Origin: Planctomycetaceae bacterium
GTDB lineage: Bacteria; Planctomycetota; Planctomycetia; Pirellulales; Pirellulaceae
Reading direction: 5' to 3'
Assembly: GCA_020638995.1 (NCBI GenBank)
Contig: JACKHM010000005.1
Span: 806,001 to 870,000 of the forward strand
Length of the DNA stretch: 64,000 nt
Part shown: in pieces, positions 40,173 through 48,396 of the stretch
Position numbering within the stretch: the stretch's first letter is position 1
Layout of the letters: the number at the start of each line of letters is the position of its first letter
Translations under genes and position numbers: made by a program
The notes under the pieces: generated by a model
Database searches by the model: none
The model's input: only the letters and a program-made list of their open reading frames with translations
Told to the model about the DNA's origin: nothing

Positions 40173-41204
40173 TCAATCTGCTTTCTTGAATCCCTGACCC
40201 ACGAGGTCGGAATAACCGATAGACAGCGGTCGGATGTCGTACCCAAGTTCTTGTAGAATTGGCGTTGCGGCGAGTACCCGACCACCGGATCGGCAGTGGC
40301 AGTAGATGATTTTGTCTTTTGGTAGTTGCTCAGCCAGCTTCGCATTGAGCTGATCAGACGATAGTCCGCGAAGCATACTCAGCGGGACAAGTTCTGCGGC
40401 GGCGAGGTGGCCGGCGTCCCACTCATTTTTCTCGCGGACGTCGATGATTTGAGCCGTACCGTTTGCCAGCAGTCGCTTGACGTCGTCGATTGAATCGGTG
40501 GTGTGGTTCGAATCGCTCTTGCGGTCGGACTTCTTGAATCGAATCCAGTACGAAGTCGCCAGGAAATCTCGTTCTTCCGCAACTTCAAACCCAGCCAACT
40601 CGATCTCATTGACGAAAGTCGACTTACCCGCCCGCAAGTGATTCAAGATCCAGTCTGAGCTTTGGCCTTCAATCCGCTCGAAGTCAACCAGCACAATCTG
40701 TCCGGTCGGCTTTAATGCACGGTAGATCGACCGCATCGTCTTGTAGGGAAATTCGAAGTGATGATACGCGTCGCAGATAAACGCTAGATCGACGGAGTTG
40801 TTGGGCAACTCTGCTGAGTCCGCTGTACAGACGACACCTGTGACGTTCTTTATCCCTTCTTCTTTGCACGTCTTTTCGACATGATCGACGAACTGCTTCG
40901 CGATATCTACGGCATAAACTTGTCCCCGATCCGTGACTCGCGGCGCGATCATCCGAGTGAACAAGCCTGTACCGGCCCCAATGTCGGCTACAGCCATACC
41001 CGGTTTCAGCTGGCACGCCTCGATGATTTCCTCGCGGTGGTCGTAGACTTCTCGGCCCTCGCTTTCAAATCTTTCGATGAATGTCTTCACGTCCGGCTGC
41101 TGAAACGACTTGTTAATGTCGGGGTTAACGCTTTTGTCTTGGCCAAAGCCGCTTCCGCACAAAAGAACTGCAAATAGCAACTGAAGTGTGAATTTCCGTG
41201 TCAT
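40173..41204 (-). CDS. Exported methyltransferase-rhodanese fusion
   Basis: A 343-residue protein with signal peptide (FTLQLLFAVLLCGSGFGQ). The first domain is a class I SAM methyltransferase (VADIGAGTGLFTRMIAPRV; VYAVDIAKQFVDHVEK; DLAFICDAYHHFE). The second, from about residue 235, is a rhodanese with ANGTAQIIDVREKNEWDAGHL and active-site loop CHCRSGGR, whose second Cys is the sulfur acceptor. Export of a SAM enzyme is odd because SAM is cytoplasmic. It is divergent from the sulfide-oxidation operon, sharing a 260-base control region, which links it to sulfur metabolism. Methylation of a sulfur or metalloid compound is an untested guess. Confidence 0.87.
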   Translation of the reverse strand: MTRKFTLQLLFAVLLCGSGFGQDKSVNPDINKSFQQPDVKTFIERFESEGREVYDHREEIIEACQLKPGMAVADIGAGTGLFTRMIAPRVTDRGQVYAVDIAKQFVDHVEKTCKEEGIKNVTGVVCTADSAELPNNSVDLAFICDAYHHFEFPYKTMRSIYRALKPTGQIVLVDFERIEGQSSDWILNHLRAGKSTFVNEIELAGFEVAEERDFLATSYWIRFKKSDRKSDSNHTTDSIDDVKRLLANGTAQIIDVREKNEWDAGHLAAAELVPLSMLRGLSSDQLNAKLAEQLPKDKIIYCHCRSGGRVLAATPILQELGYDIRPLSIGYSDLVGQGFKKAD

Positions 41205-41240
41205 AAGTCGTGCCTTACGGGACCTCAGGGGGGGAGTTAA

Positions 41241-41270
41241 TTGTTAACTCGTTAACTTAACACTTAACGC
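41241..41270. promoter_or_regulatory. GTTAAC repeats, candidate sigma-54 enhancer
   Basis: TTGTTAACTCGTTAACTTAA followed by CACTTAACG gives two GTTAAC units 8 bases apart and two related TTAAC units. It lies about 120-150 bases upstream of the sigma-54 promoter, where enhancer sites usually sit. Candidate binding site of the activator at 38748. Confidence 0.55.
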
Positions 41271-41387
41271 AGGGGCTTAACGGTTTCATCCAGTCAAGCG
41301 ACTAAAACCAGAGACTAGTGCGTCTTGATGGGTTCATTCCCATTGAAATGCAACGGATGGACGAATTCCCTTGTTTGCATCGGTCCT

Positions 41388-41403
41388 TGGCACACTCGTT
41401 GCA
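41388..41403 (+). promoter_or_regulatory. Sigma-54 promoter
   Basis: TGGCAC (41388-41393), five bases, TTGCA (41399-41403): an exact match to the -24/-12 consensus, with one further T on the left (TTGGCAC). The start site should fall near 41414, giving a leader of about 50 bases with AAGGAG before the ATG at 41465. Confidence 0.8.
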
Positions 41404-41464
41404 TTTACGATTTAGCAATCGATAAGGATCGACGAAATAACTCCAAAAAGCAAGGAGATGAAGC

Positions 41465-42895
41465 ATGTTCTTTAAGCGTTACTATCTTGGATGTTTGGCT
41501 CACGCCTCTTATATGATTGCGGACGAAGAAACCAAAGTCGCAGCGGTCGTAGATCCACAACGAGATATTGATCAGTACCTGGCCGACGCTCAAGCAAACG
41601 GTTTTCAACTCAAGTACGTTTTTCTGACACACTTTCACGCCGACTTTGTCGCCGGCCATATCGAGTTGCGAGACAAGGCAGGCGCCAAGATTTATCTTGG
41701 TGAGCGGGCTCAAGCGGAGTATGACTTCACTCCCGTCAAGGACGGCGACGTGGTCGAATTTGGCAAAGTCCGCCTCGCTGTGCTCGAAACTCCCGGACAC
41801 ACCCCCGAAGGCATCTCCCTGCTGGTTTATGATCTTGCCCAAAGCGACCGCGACCCTCATGCGGTTCTGACCGGCGACACGCTGTTCATTGGCGACGTGG
41901 GGCGGCCGGATTTACTTGCTTCGATTGGCGTCACGGCGGATGAGTTGGCAGACATGCTGTACGATTCTCTGAATAACAAGCTCTTGTCGCTGCCCGATGC
42001 GACTCTGGTCTATCCGGCACACGGCGCAGGATCGATGTGTGGAAAGCAGCTGAGTTCAGAAGCCTACAGCACGATCGGTGAACAACGAAAGTACAACTAC
42101 GCCTTACAGCCGATGAGCCGAGACGAGTTCAAACGGCTCGTAACTGCGGACCAAGCGGAAGCGCCGGACTATTTTGTTCACGATGCGATACTCAATCGTC
42201 AAGATCGGCAGTCCTTAGATACGGCGTTGCAAGACTCGCTGAAGCCGCTCGAACTCGGCGAAGTTGTGGCGATGCAACAGGCGGGTGCTCAAGTGCTCGA
42301 TGTTCGCGAGGCCATTGATTTCGCGGGAGCTCACTTGGCTGGGTCACTCAATGTCGGCTTAAAGGGAAAATATGCGACGTGGTGCGGAACCGTACTGGAT
42401 CGTGAGAAGCCGGTTATTGTCCTCGCAGACGAGGGTGACGAAGAAGAAGCGGCCATGCGACTGGGGCGGATTGGCCTCGATCTGGTTAAAGGTTACGTTG
42501 CGGGCGGTCCTGGGTCGCTAGAGCAACGGCCCGACCTAATCGCTACGACAGAACGCATCACCAGCCAAGCTTTGTCTGAAGAGATCGCGAAACAAGCAAT
42601 GCTGGTCGTTGTCGATGTACGAGCGGAGAAGGAGTGGAACGATGGTCATATCGAAGGAAGCGTTAACATCCCCCTGAGCCACTTGAGTGAACGAGCCGCC
42701 GAATTACCAAGCGAAAAGACTCTCGTCGTACATTGCAAAAGTGGTTATCGTTCTTCAATTGCGGCCAGCATTCTCCAGCAACAGGGCTTCGAACATGTGT
42801 TGGATCTCGTAGGTGGATTTGACGCTTGGTCGGCGTCGAAGCTACCGGTCACGGGATCGGCGAGCAGCCAATGCACACTGTCGCAAGTTAATTGA
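41465..42895 (+). CDS. Persulfide dioxygenase-like MBL hydrolase with two rhodanese domains
   Basis: A 476-residue cytoplasmic enzyme. The N-terminal metallo-beta-lactamase domain has LTHFHADFVAGHIEL (THxHxDH-type motif with Phe-Val in place of the last His) and LTGDTLFIGDVGRPDL, resembling ETHE1/Blh persulfide dioxygenases, which oxidise glutathione persulfide to sulfite. Two rhodanese domains follow. The first (VLDVREAIDFAGAHLAGS) lacks a catalytic Cys in its loop. The second (VDVRAEKEWNDGHIEGS) has the active loop CKSGYRS. First gene of the sigma-54-driven sulfur operon, with AAGGAG before the ATG. Confidence 0.92.
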   Translation: MFFKRYYLGCLAHASYMIADEETKVAAVVDPQRDIDQYLADAQANGFQLKYVFLTHFHADFVAGHIELRDKAGAKIYLGERAQAEYDFTPVKDGDVVEFGKVRLAVLETPGHTPEGISLLVYDLAQSDRDPHAVLTGDTLFIGDVGRPDLLASIGVTADELADMLYDSLNNKLLSLPDATLVYPAHGAGSMCGKQLSSEAYSTIGEQRKYNYALQPMSRDEFKRLVTADQAEAPDYFVHDAILNRQDRQSLDTALQDSLKPLELGEVVAMQQAGAQVLDVREAIDFAGAHLAGSLNVGLKGKYATWCGTVLDREKPVIVLADEGDEEEAAMRLGRIGLDLVKGYVAGGPGSLEQRPDLIATTERITSQALSEEIAKQAMLVVVDVRAEKEWNDGHIEGSVNIPLSHLSERAAELPSEKTLVVHCKSGYRSSIAASILQQQGFEHVLDLVGGFDAWSASKLPVTGSASSQCTLSQVN

Positions 42896-42975
42896 ACGAC
42901 GTGCGCACTGACAGATACGTTGGCACGCAAGACAATGCCCACAAACAAACTCAAAATTGCCAAAGCAGACAACAT

Positions 42976-43539
42976 ATGGAGACACTTACGATGACGGTTG
43001 GAACGATAACGCCGAAGGAACTCGAAGCATTGCGACAAAAGGGCGAGACGATCGATTTGATTGATGTCCGCACGCCGGTCGAATTTCGAGAAGTGCATGC
43101 CGAGCACGCTCGCAACATCCCGCTTGATGTGTTCGACCCGGACAGCGTCATGTCGAATCGCAACGGCTCGTCCGACAAGCCCCTGTACGTGATTTGCCGC
43201 AGCGGCAGTCGTGCGGCGAAGGCCTGTGAGAAACTTGCTGCCTGTGGGCACCGCAATATTATCAATGTCGAAGGCGGGACGCTGGCTTGGGAACAAGCTG
43301 GGCTTCCCGTGAAGCGAGGCAAAAAGGCGATGTCTCTCGAACGTCAAGTTCGGATCGCTGCTGGTTTCCTGGTGCTGCTCGGTGTAGTTCTCGGATTTGC
43401 CGTGCATCCGGCTTTCTACGGGCTGTCGGGATTCGTCGGCGCGGGACTGATGTTTGCTGGAATTACCGACACCTGTGCGATGGGGATGTTGATCGCCAAG
43501 ATGCCCTGGAACCAAGTCACGGACTGCCAAACCAAGTAG
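42976..43539 (+). CDS. Rhodanese with C-terminal DUF2892 membrane domain
   Basis: A 187-residue protein. The N-terminal rhodanese has IDLIDVRTPVEFREVHAEHA and active loop CRSGSRAAKACE. The C-terminus has two membrane segments (VRIAAGFLVLLGVVLGFAVHP and GLSGFVGAGLMFAGITDTC) ending in CAMGMLIAKMPWN, the DUF2892 signature. I chose the ATG at 42976; the open frame starts at 42892, overlapping the previous stop. Membrane-linked persulfide transfer is likely. It is the second gene of the sulfur operon. Confidence 0.9.
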   Translation: METLTMTVGTITPKELEALRQKGETIDLIDVRTPVEFREVHAEHARNIPLDVFDPDSVMSNRNGSSDKPLYVICRSGSRAAKACEKLAACGHRNIINVEGGTLAWEQAGLPVKRGKKAMSLERQVRIAAGFLVLLGVVLGFAVHPAFYGLSGFVGAGLMFAGITDTCAMGMLIAKMPWNQVTDCQTK

Positions 43540-43575
43540 TTCGGCGTAAACAATCTCGCCGACTGATATCCACCC

Positions 43576-44430
43576 ATGTCATTCATCATCATCGGAGCGC
43601 TGTTGATCGGATTGACGCTCGGCCTAATGGGCTCGGGCGGTTCGATCTTGACGGTGCCGGTGCTCGTTTACCTGCTAGGGCACGACGGCAAAATCGCCAT
43701 CGCCGAGTCGTTAGCCATCGTCGGAGGCATTGCGTTTGTCACGATGTTTCCCTACGCGCGTTCGCATCTGGTCAGTTGGCGCACCGTCTTGCTATTTGGT
43801 GTGCCGGGAATGATTGGAACGTATTTCGGGGCTTGGTTATCGCACTACATCCCCGGTGCAACACAGCTAATGCTGTTTGCGATCGTGATGCTCGCCGCCG
43901 CCGTATTCATGTCACGACAGCGAGTCGCTGCCGCGGATGGCACGGAAAGCGAAGAAGCATCCGAGGCTTCGCACGCAGCGAGCGCCGCTTGGCTGGTCGG
44001 CGTCGAAGGTGTCGCTGTCGGAACGATGACGGGGCTAGTTGGAGTTGGCGGCGGGTTCTTGATCGTGCCGGCCTTAATGGCGTTTGCCAAGTTGCCCATG
44101 CGAGTAGCCATCGGTACCAGCTTGACATTGATCGCCCTCCAATCATGTAGCGGCTTTTTCAAGTATCTGGATGTTCTCGCCTCGGCGGGGGCTTCTGTAG
44201 ATTGGCAGACCGTGGGCACCTTCATAGCCATCGGCGTCGTCGGCAGCTTTCTCGGTCACCACATTGCCAAAGGATTGAATCAACAAGTGCTGCGGCGCGG
44301 CTTCGCTGTCTTTCTATTGTTGATGGGGCTGTTTGTGCTGGGAAAAGAAGGCATGAAGCTTGTCTCGGCACCTGCCGTTCGCACCGCAACGGTGGAATCA
44401 TCGCAACTCTCACTCGACGAAAGGAACTAG
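43576..44430 (+). CDS. TauE/SafE family sulfite or organosulfonate exporter
   Basis: A 284-residue inner-membrane protein with about eight hydrophobic segments. Two repeats carry the family signature: LGLMGSGGSILTVPVLVYLLG near the start and GLVGVGGGFLIVPALMAF in the middle. A charged, Glu/Ala/Ser-rich loop (residues about 116-137) separates the halves. TauE/SafE proteins move sulfite, sulfonates or related anions; here export of the sulfite made by the dioxygenase is the natural inference. It starts 36 bases after the rhodanese gene. Confidence 0.9.
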   Translation: MSFIIIGALLIGLTLGLMGSGGSILTVPVLVYLLGHDGKIAIAESLAIVGGIAFVTMFPYARSHLVSWRTVLLFGVPGMIGTYFGAWLSHYIPGATQLMLFAIVMLAAAVFMSRQRVAAADGTESEEASEASHAASAAWLVGVEGVAVGTMTGLVGVGGGFLIVPALMAFAKLPMRVAIGTSLTLIALQSCSGFFKYLDVLASAGASVDWQTVGTFIAIGVVGSFLGHHIAKGLNQQVLRRGFAVFLLLMGLFVLGKEGMKLVSAPAVRTATVESSQLSLDERN

Positions 44431-44433
44431 CGC

Positions 44434-45681
44434 TTGAATCCTGAACAAGTCAAAACAGAAGCTCCACTGCAAGCTGCGTCACCTGATTGGCCCGTCAGGC
44501 ATCACCAAGTTGTCATCGTGGGAGGCGGTACAGCAGGAGTGAGTGTGGCTGCTCGATTGTGCAAGGGGTGGTTCAACAAAGCCGATGTCGCCATCATTGA
44601 ACCGTCCGACAAACATTACTACCAACCGCTCTGGACTTTGGTGGGTGGCGGTGTTGCGCGGCGTGAGGAGACACAACGCGACGAAGCTTCCGTTATCCCG
44701 CGGAACGCCACTTGGATTCGAAGTGCCGTCGACGAGTTTCACCCTGAAGAGAATCTGGTTATCACACAAGACGGCCAGAAAATCAGTTACGACTTTCTCG
44801 TTGTCGCGGCTGGAATACAAGTGAACTGGGATGGAATCAAGGGATTAAAGAACGCGATCGGCACGCATGAGGTGTGCAGCAATTACGCTTTTCGATATGT
44901 GAATTACACCTGGGAAACGATCCGCTCATTCCAAGGTGGAACGGCGCTGTTCACACATCCGACAGGTGCCATTAAGTGCGGCGGCGCTCCGCAGAAGATC
45001 TGTTACCTGGCCGAAGATCACTTTCGCCGACGTGGCGTCCGCGACAGGTGCAAGGTCACTTTTGCCATCGCCAAGCCCAAGATCTTTGATGTCGACAAGT
45101 ATGCAAAGACGCTTGAAAAGATTGTCGCGCGAAAGCAGATCGATGTCCTCTTCAATCACGATCTCGTCGAGATCCGGGCTGAGGAAAAACTGGCTGTATT
45201 CCGACAACTCGACACAAACAACGAAGTAACCGTCGAATACGACATGATTCATGTCACTCCACCGATGAGCGCGCCTGCGTTCATTGCCAAGAGCCCGCTC
45301 GCAGATGCTGCTGGCTGGGTCGACGTCGACAAGCATACGTTGCGGCATAGCCGCTTCGAGAACATCTTCGCTTTGGGCGATTGCAGTAACCTTCCGACGT
45401 CTAAGACAGGGGCCGCGATCCGCAAACAAGCTCCAGTTGTCGCGAGAAATGTGAAAGCCGCTATCCGGGGCCAGTTACCTCCCGCCAAATATGATGGCTA
45501 CACATCGTGTCCCCTCGTCACTGGTTATGGCAAGTTAGTGCTGGCCGAATTTGATTATGACAAACATCCTTCCGAGACGTTTCCGTTCGACCAATCTAAA
45601 GAGCGTTGGAGTATGTACCTGCTTAAACGATACGGACTGCCCTTGATGTATTGGTACGGCATGCTGAAAGGACGGTTGTAG
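44434..45681 (+). CDS. Sulfide:quinone oxidoreductase-like flavoprotein
   Basis: A 415-residue FAD enzyme that oxidises sulfide to polysulfide or persulfide with quinone as acceptor. The FAD-binding glycine motif is HQVVIVGGGTAGVSVAARL, the second FAD site is IFALGDCSNLPTSKTGAAIRKQ. PTGAIKCGGAPQKICYLAE carries a Cys typical of type II SQR; a second redox Cys is probably in SCPLVTGYG. It is close to the mitochondrial SQRDL type. It starts at TTG with AAAGGAA upstream, 3 bases after the exporter stop. A membrane-associated end (WYGMLKGRL) is present. Confidence 0.9.
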   Translation: MNPEQVKTEAPLQAASPDWPVRHHQVVIVGGGTAGVSVAARLCKGWFNKADVAIIEPSDKHYYQPLWTLVGGGVARREETQRDEASVIPRNATWIRSAVDEFHPEENLVITQDGQKISYDFLVVAAGIQVNWDGIKGLKNAIGTHEVCSNYAFRYVNYTWETIRSFQGGTALFTHPTGAIKCGGAPQKICYLAEDHFRRRGVRDRCKVTFAIAKPKIFDVDKYAKTLEKIVARKQIDVLFNHDLVEIRAEEKLAVFRQLDTNNEVTVEYDMIHVTPPMSAPAFIAKSPLADAAGWVDVDKHTLRHSRFENIFALGDCSNLPTSKTGAAIRKQAPVVARNVKAAIRGQLPPAKYDGYTSCPLVTGYGKLVLAEFDYDKHPSETFPFDQSKERWSMYLLKRYGLPLMYWYGMLKGRL

Positions 45682-45778
45682 AACGAGCTGTATTTAATTA
45701 CACGGTGGTGTTCGGCGGCAAAGTCTTGGACGGGAGCCATTGCCAACGGATAGACCTTACACGAAAGGAACCTAAGCC

Positions 45779-46294
45779 TTGAAACGGAAATACCTGACTG
45801 CATTGACGACAGTGATATTCGCGGCAGGGCTATTGAGGGCCGACGCACTTGCGCAGCGTGGAGTCGGTGGCCCTCGGCGCGGCGACGCGCAGTTCGCGAC
45901 CGATCGAGACACGTTTCATTTCCTGCTTGCCAACGGCGACAAGATTCGCCGCGATGTGAAGAACTTGCCAGGCGGAGTTGAGACGATCACCGAGTCGGAT
46001 GATCCTGAAGTCGCTGGGAAGATTCAGGAACATGTCGCCGCAATGTACTTGCGAGTCGAGAAGCCGAGTCCGATTCGCATGCGCGATCCCCTGTTTGCCG
46101 AGATATTTCGCAACGCTGATAAGATCGACATGAAGGTTCAAGATACGGCGAAAGGTATCAAGGCGACCGAAACATCCAAAGACCCTTACGTCGTGAAACT
46201 GATTCAAGAACACGCAAAGGTCGTCTCGCTGTTCGTCAAGCATGGATTTGACGAAGCACACAAGAGTCACGCAATCCCAAAAAAACAACCTTGA
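45779..46294 (+). CDS. Small secreted protein of unknown function
   Basis: A 171-residue protein with a signal peptide (YLTALTTVIFAAGLLRADALA). It has no recognised catalytic motif. The body is charged and helical-looking, with a duplicated layout: VKNLPGGVETITESDDPEVAGKIQEH and VQDTAKGIKATETSKDPYVVKLIQEH. Each half ends in IQEH(V/A), suggesting an internal repeat. It starts at TTG with GAAAGGAA upstream, in the sulfur operon between SQR and thioredoxin. It may bind heme, copper or sulfur species, but the sequence does not prove any. Confidence 0.75.
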   Translation: MKRKYLTALTTVIFAAGLLRADALAQRGVGGPRRGDAQFATDRDTFHFLLANGDKIRRDVKNLPGGVETITESDDPEVAGKIQEHVAAMYLRVEKPSPIRMRDPLFAEIFRNADKIDMKVQDTAKGIKATETSKDPYVVKLIQEHAKVVSLFVKHGFDEAHKSHAIPKKQP

Positions 46295-46309
46295 AAGGAG
46301 AGTGACAAG

Positions 46310-46657
46310 GTGGAAACAGTAAAGGCTTTTGAAGTCAACGAGCAGAATTTCGACGTCGAGGTAGTGGAGAGCCAGCAGCCTGTACTCGTGGTTTTCTGGG
46401 AGGAAGCCTGCTACCCCTGCCGTGCGATGGATACAGTGCTCGACCAACTTGCCGAACAATACGAAGGTCGAGTTCGCATCGCGCACATCGACGCACAATC
46501 GAATTGGCAGACGGCAAGAGCTTATGACGTGCGAAACTTTCCCACTGCCCTGCTCTTCCAACATGGCCGAGTAACTGAGACCATTGTCGGCGTGGAGCCG
46601 GGCGCCGTCTTCCAAAAGGCAATCGACGATGTCCTCGGCGGAGATTGGGTGATATAG
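46310..46657 (+). CDS. Thioredoxin
   Basis: A 115-residue thioredoxin with active site CYPC in VVFWEEACYPCRAMDTVLDQLAEQY. Its cis-Pro is in NFPTALLFQHGRV. The CYPC pair replaces the usual CGPC, which generally makes the protein more oxidising. No signal peptide, so cytoplasmic. It starts at GTG with GAAAGGAG upstream, 15 bases after the previous gene. It is a probable electron donor or persulfide acceptor in the sulfur operon, and it is directly followed by the candidate selenoprotein. Confidence 0.93.
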   Translation: METVKAFEVNEQNFDVEVVESQQPVLVVFWEEACYPCRAMDTVLDQLAEQYEGRVRIAHIDAQSNWQTARAYDVRNFPTALLFQHGRVTETIVGVEPGAVFQKAIDDVLGGDWVI

Positions 46658-46699
46658 AAGACGTGGATCATGTGAGGATTATGGCAGGAGGTGATTGTC

Positions 46700-46927
46700 G
46701 TGAAAGACATTTTCCTGGTCGCGGGTATTGTGGTTGCTTGGTTTGTGCTGAATCGTTGGGTCTTGCCGGCGATGGGCGTCGAGACGTGAATGAGCGGATC
46801 GTGCGCGGTGGAGCCGCGCGTAGCTAGAGATCCAACCACGGTGATATCGCCTGTCGACGCCAACGCCAAAGAAAATCGGAATGACGATTCGGCGAGTGAT
46901 CCGAAGCAGAGTCCGCGTGAAGAGTGA
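46700..46927 (+). CDS. Candidate selenoprotein: membrane peptide with in-frame TGA, UMSGSC
   Basis: The frame starts at GTG 46700, eight bases after AGGAGG, and begins KDIFLVAGIVVAWFVLNRWV, one membrane helix. Codon 30 is TGA (46787-46789). The frame then stays open for 45 codons to TGA 46925 and continues MSGSCAVEPR, so the TGA residue would sit in the block T-U-M-S-G-S-C. From memory, not checked, related small proteins in sulfur-oxidation loci carry Cys here (TCMSGxC). A GC-rich hairpin follows the TGA as bacterial SECIS elements do. The gene lies 42 bases after thioredoxin at the end of the sulfur operon. The alternative is a 29-residue membrane peptide that stops at the TGA. Confidence 0.55.
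46787..46821 (+). promoter_or_regulatory. SECIS-like hairpin after the TGA
   Basis: Stem GCGCGG/CCGCGC (46803-46808 with 46814-46819), extended by two G-U pairs, closes the loop UGGAG. The loop starts 19 bases after the TGA and has G as its second base. This fits the published bacterial SECIS description (loop 16-37 bases from UGA, G within the first two loop positions). Confidence 0.5.
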
Positions 46928-46932
46928 CGCTG

Positions 46933-47271
46933 TTACGACTTGGCTTTGGGGGGTAATGAACCCGCAAACAGCGCGGCAAGTTCAATCCATGATTTCAAAT
47001 CTGCGGGGTCTTCGAAACCCTGCGGTTCGACCATCACCCAACCTTTCATGGCTCGCCCTGTAATGTCGAATTGCCGTACGAAATCCCGATCGAGCGATTC
47101 TTCGTACGCAGCGGGGCCAACGCGAAGGATAAGAAACTCCCTCCACACTCCGCAGCACATATTTCCGTTTAGCAAAAACCCGATCCCGCCAAACATCTTC
47201 TTTTCCGTGAAGCCCTTCCGTCGCGAGAGCATTGGGCGAACTCGTTTCGCGGTGGTTTCGTCATATGGCAT
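46933..47271 (-). CDS. TfoX N-terminal domain protein
   Basis: A 112-residue stand-alone TfoX/Sxy N-terminal domain. The signature is RVRPMLSRRKGFTEKKMFGGIGFLLNGNMCCGVW, followed by LILRVGPAAYEESLDRD and GWVMVEPQGFEDPADLKSWIE. Full-length TfoX/Sxy activates competence genes in gamma-proteobacteria, but this single-domain form is widespread and uncharacterised. It is convergent with the sulfur operon, leaving 5 bases between the TGA at 46927 and its stop. Confidence 0.88.
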   Translation of the reverse strand: MPYDETTAKRVRPMLSRRKGFTEKKMFGGIGFLLNGNMCCGVWREFLILRVGPAAYEESLDRDFVRQFDITGRAMKGWVMVEPQGFEDPADLKSWIELAALFAGSLPPKAKS

Positions 47272-47542
47272 GTGAATGCTCCCGGGAAGTTGTGCCGCTT
47301 TGTTTTTGGCTTGTACGTCATAGGCTGTGCCAGTGCAAACTCACAGCGCGGTGCAACTTGCGAAACGCTGAAACGGCAAGGGTCACACTATTTCTTCTGG
47401 TTGTAACAAAGCACCGGCGCGAAACCAGAAGTGAACCTTCTCCAACCTCAATTTACGTCTCATCGAAATCTTGCTAGATAGCCACAGTCGTCTGTCGTAG
47501 CGTACTGGGTTTGTGTCGTGCTAGCACCACGTGAGGATCGCG

Positions 47543-48292
47543 ATGTTTTTCTTTCGGCTGAACAAATTGAAGATCATCGACAATCGCGAAGAACGCAATA
47601 TCTTTCAGCTCTTTGGACCTGACAGAGCCGAAGTTCAACTCAGTAGCTTCATTACTACCGACTCGACGGATTTGCCCGAGGTGGGCGAGTTGCTTGCCAC
47701 GGACAACCTCCAACGCAGACGGAAGCTCGCTGAGCTGTCTGTTGCCCGCGTCATCAATTCGCGCGTGCTGATGACGATCGAGAATGTCACCGATAATCAC
47801 GAGATGACATTTGGAGACACGGGGTATGTTCTGTATCAAGCGGATCGGATTCCGGAACAGTTCGACTGGATCTTGCTGGCCCTCGAGTCTGATCAAGACC
47901 AACGCGATATGGGTGTCGAAATGAACACGGTCTTACAGAACGACGAGTTTCACGCGACGCTTGACAACACGTTGGCCCTTGCGGCAACGGCAGCGAATCC
48001 GTCCTATACCGTTGCCGTTAGCATCGGCAAATTAGTCACCAAAATGCTGGCGCAACAATGTCGCAAGAATGACGACGACATGATCGGGGTACTCTATACC
48101 TCGCTCAATCGTCGTGAGCACTATCCGCATGGTGAGCGGAAAAAGGACAATGTTGCCGACCTGACGAACAATATGTTTGTCGACTACTCGTTATTCGGCT
48201 TCGATCCGCAACCGCAGCCAGCCCTCATGCAACGCCTGCCCCCGATTTCAGTCACAGGCGGAATCCAGCCGCGCCGCCGATTTGGTGCCTAA
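47543..48292 (+). CDS. Conserved-looking protein of unknown function; 3' end duplicated at 58.9 kb
   Basis: A 249-residue cytoplasmic protein without signal peptide or recognised domain. It is rich in Asp, Glu and Asn, with hydrophobic strands such as KLVTKMLAQQC and TLALAATAANPSYTVAVSIG, so a mixed fold is likely. I chose the ATG at 47543 (GAGG upstream); GTG 47531 is the alternative. The last 47 codons and 80 bases beyond the stop are repeated at 58867-59087 (residue changes are few), so the gene marks the left edge of the mobile island. The right copy lacks the rest of the gene. Confidence 0.65.
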   Translation: MFFFRLNKLKIIDNREERNIFQLFGPDRAEVQLSSFITTDSTDLPEVGELLATDNLQRRRKLAELSVARVINSRVLMTIENVTDNHEMTFGDTGYVLYQADRIPEQFDWILLALESDQDQRDMGVEMNTVLQNDEFHATLDNTLALAATAANPSYTVAVSIGKLVTKMLAQQCRKNDDDMIGVLYTSLNRREHYPHGERKKDNVADLTNNMFVDYSLFGFDPQPQPALMQRLPPISVTGGIQPRRRFGA

Positions 48293-48372
48293 CACAAATC
48301 GAATTCGGTTAGGGCATCGCTTCGTATCCCTTGGAAATCAGACTTCCGCGACGCCGGCTTACGTCAATCGAT
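48151..48372. repeat. Left flanking direct repeat of the integron island
   Basis: A 222-base segment covering the 3' end of the gene above and downstream sequence. A second copy at 58867-59087 is about 90% identical with small indels. The two copies bound the entire mobile region. Confidence 0.85.
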
Positions 48373-48396
48373 CGTAACAGTTTAGTTTGTTTGCGT

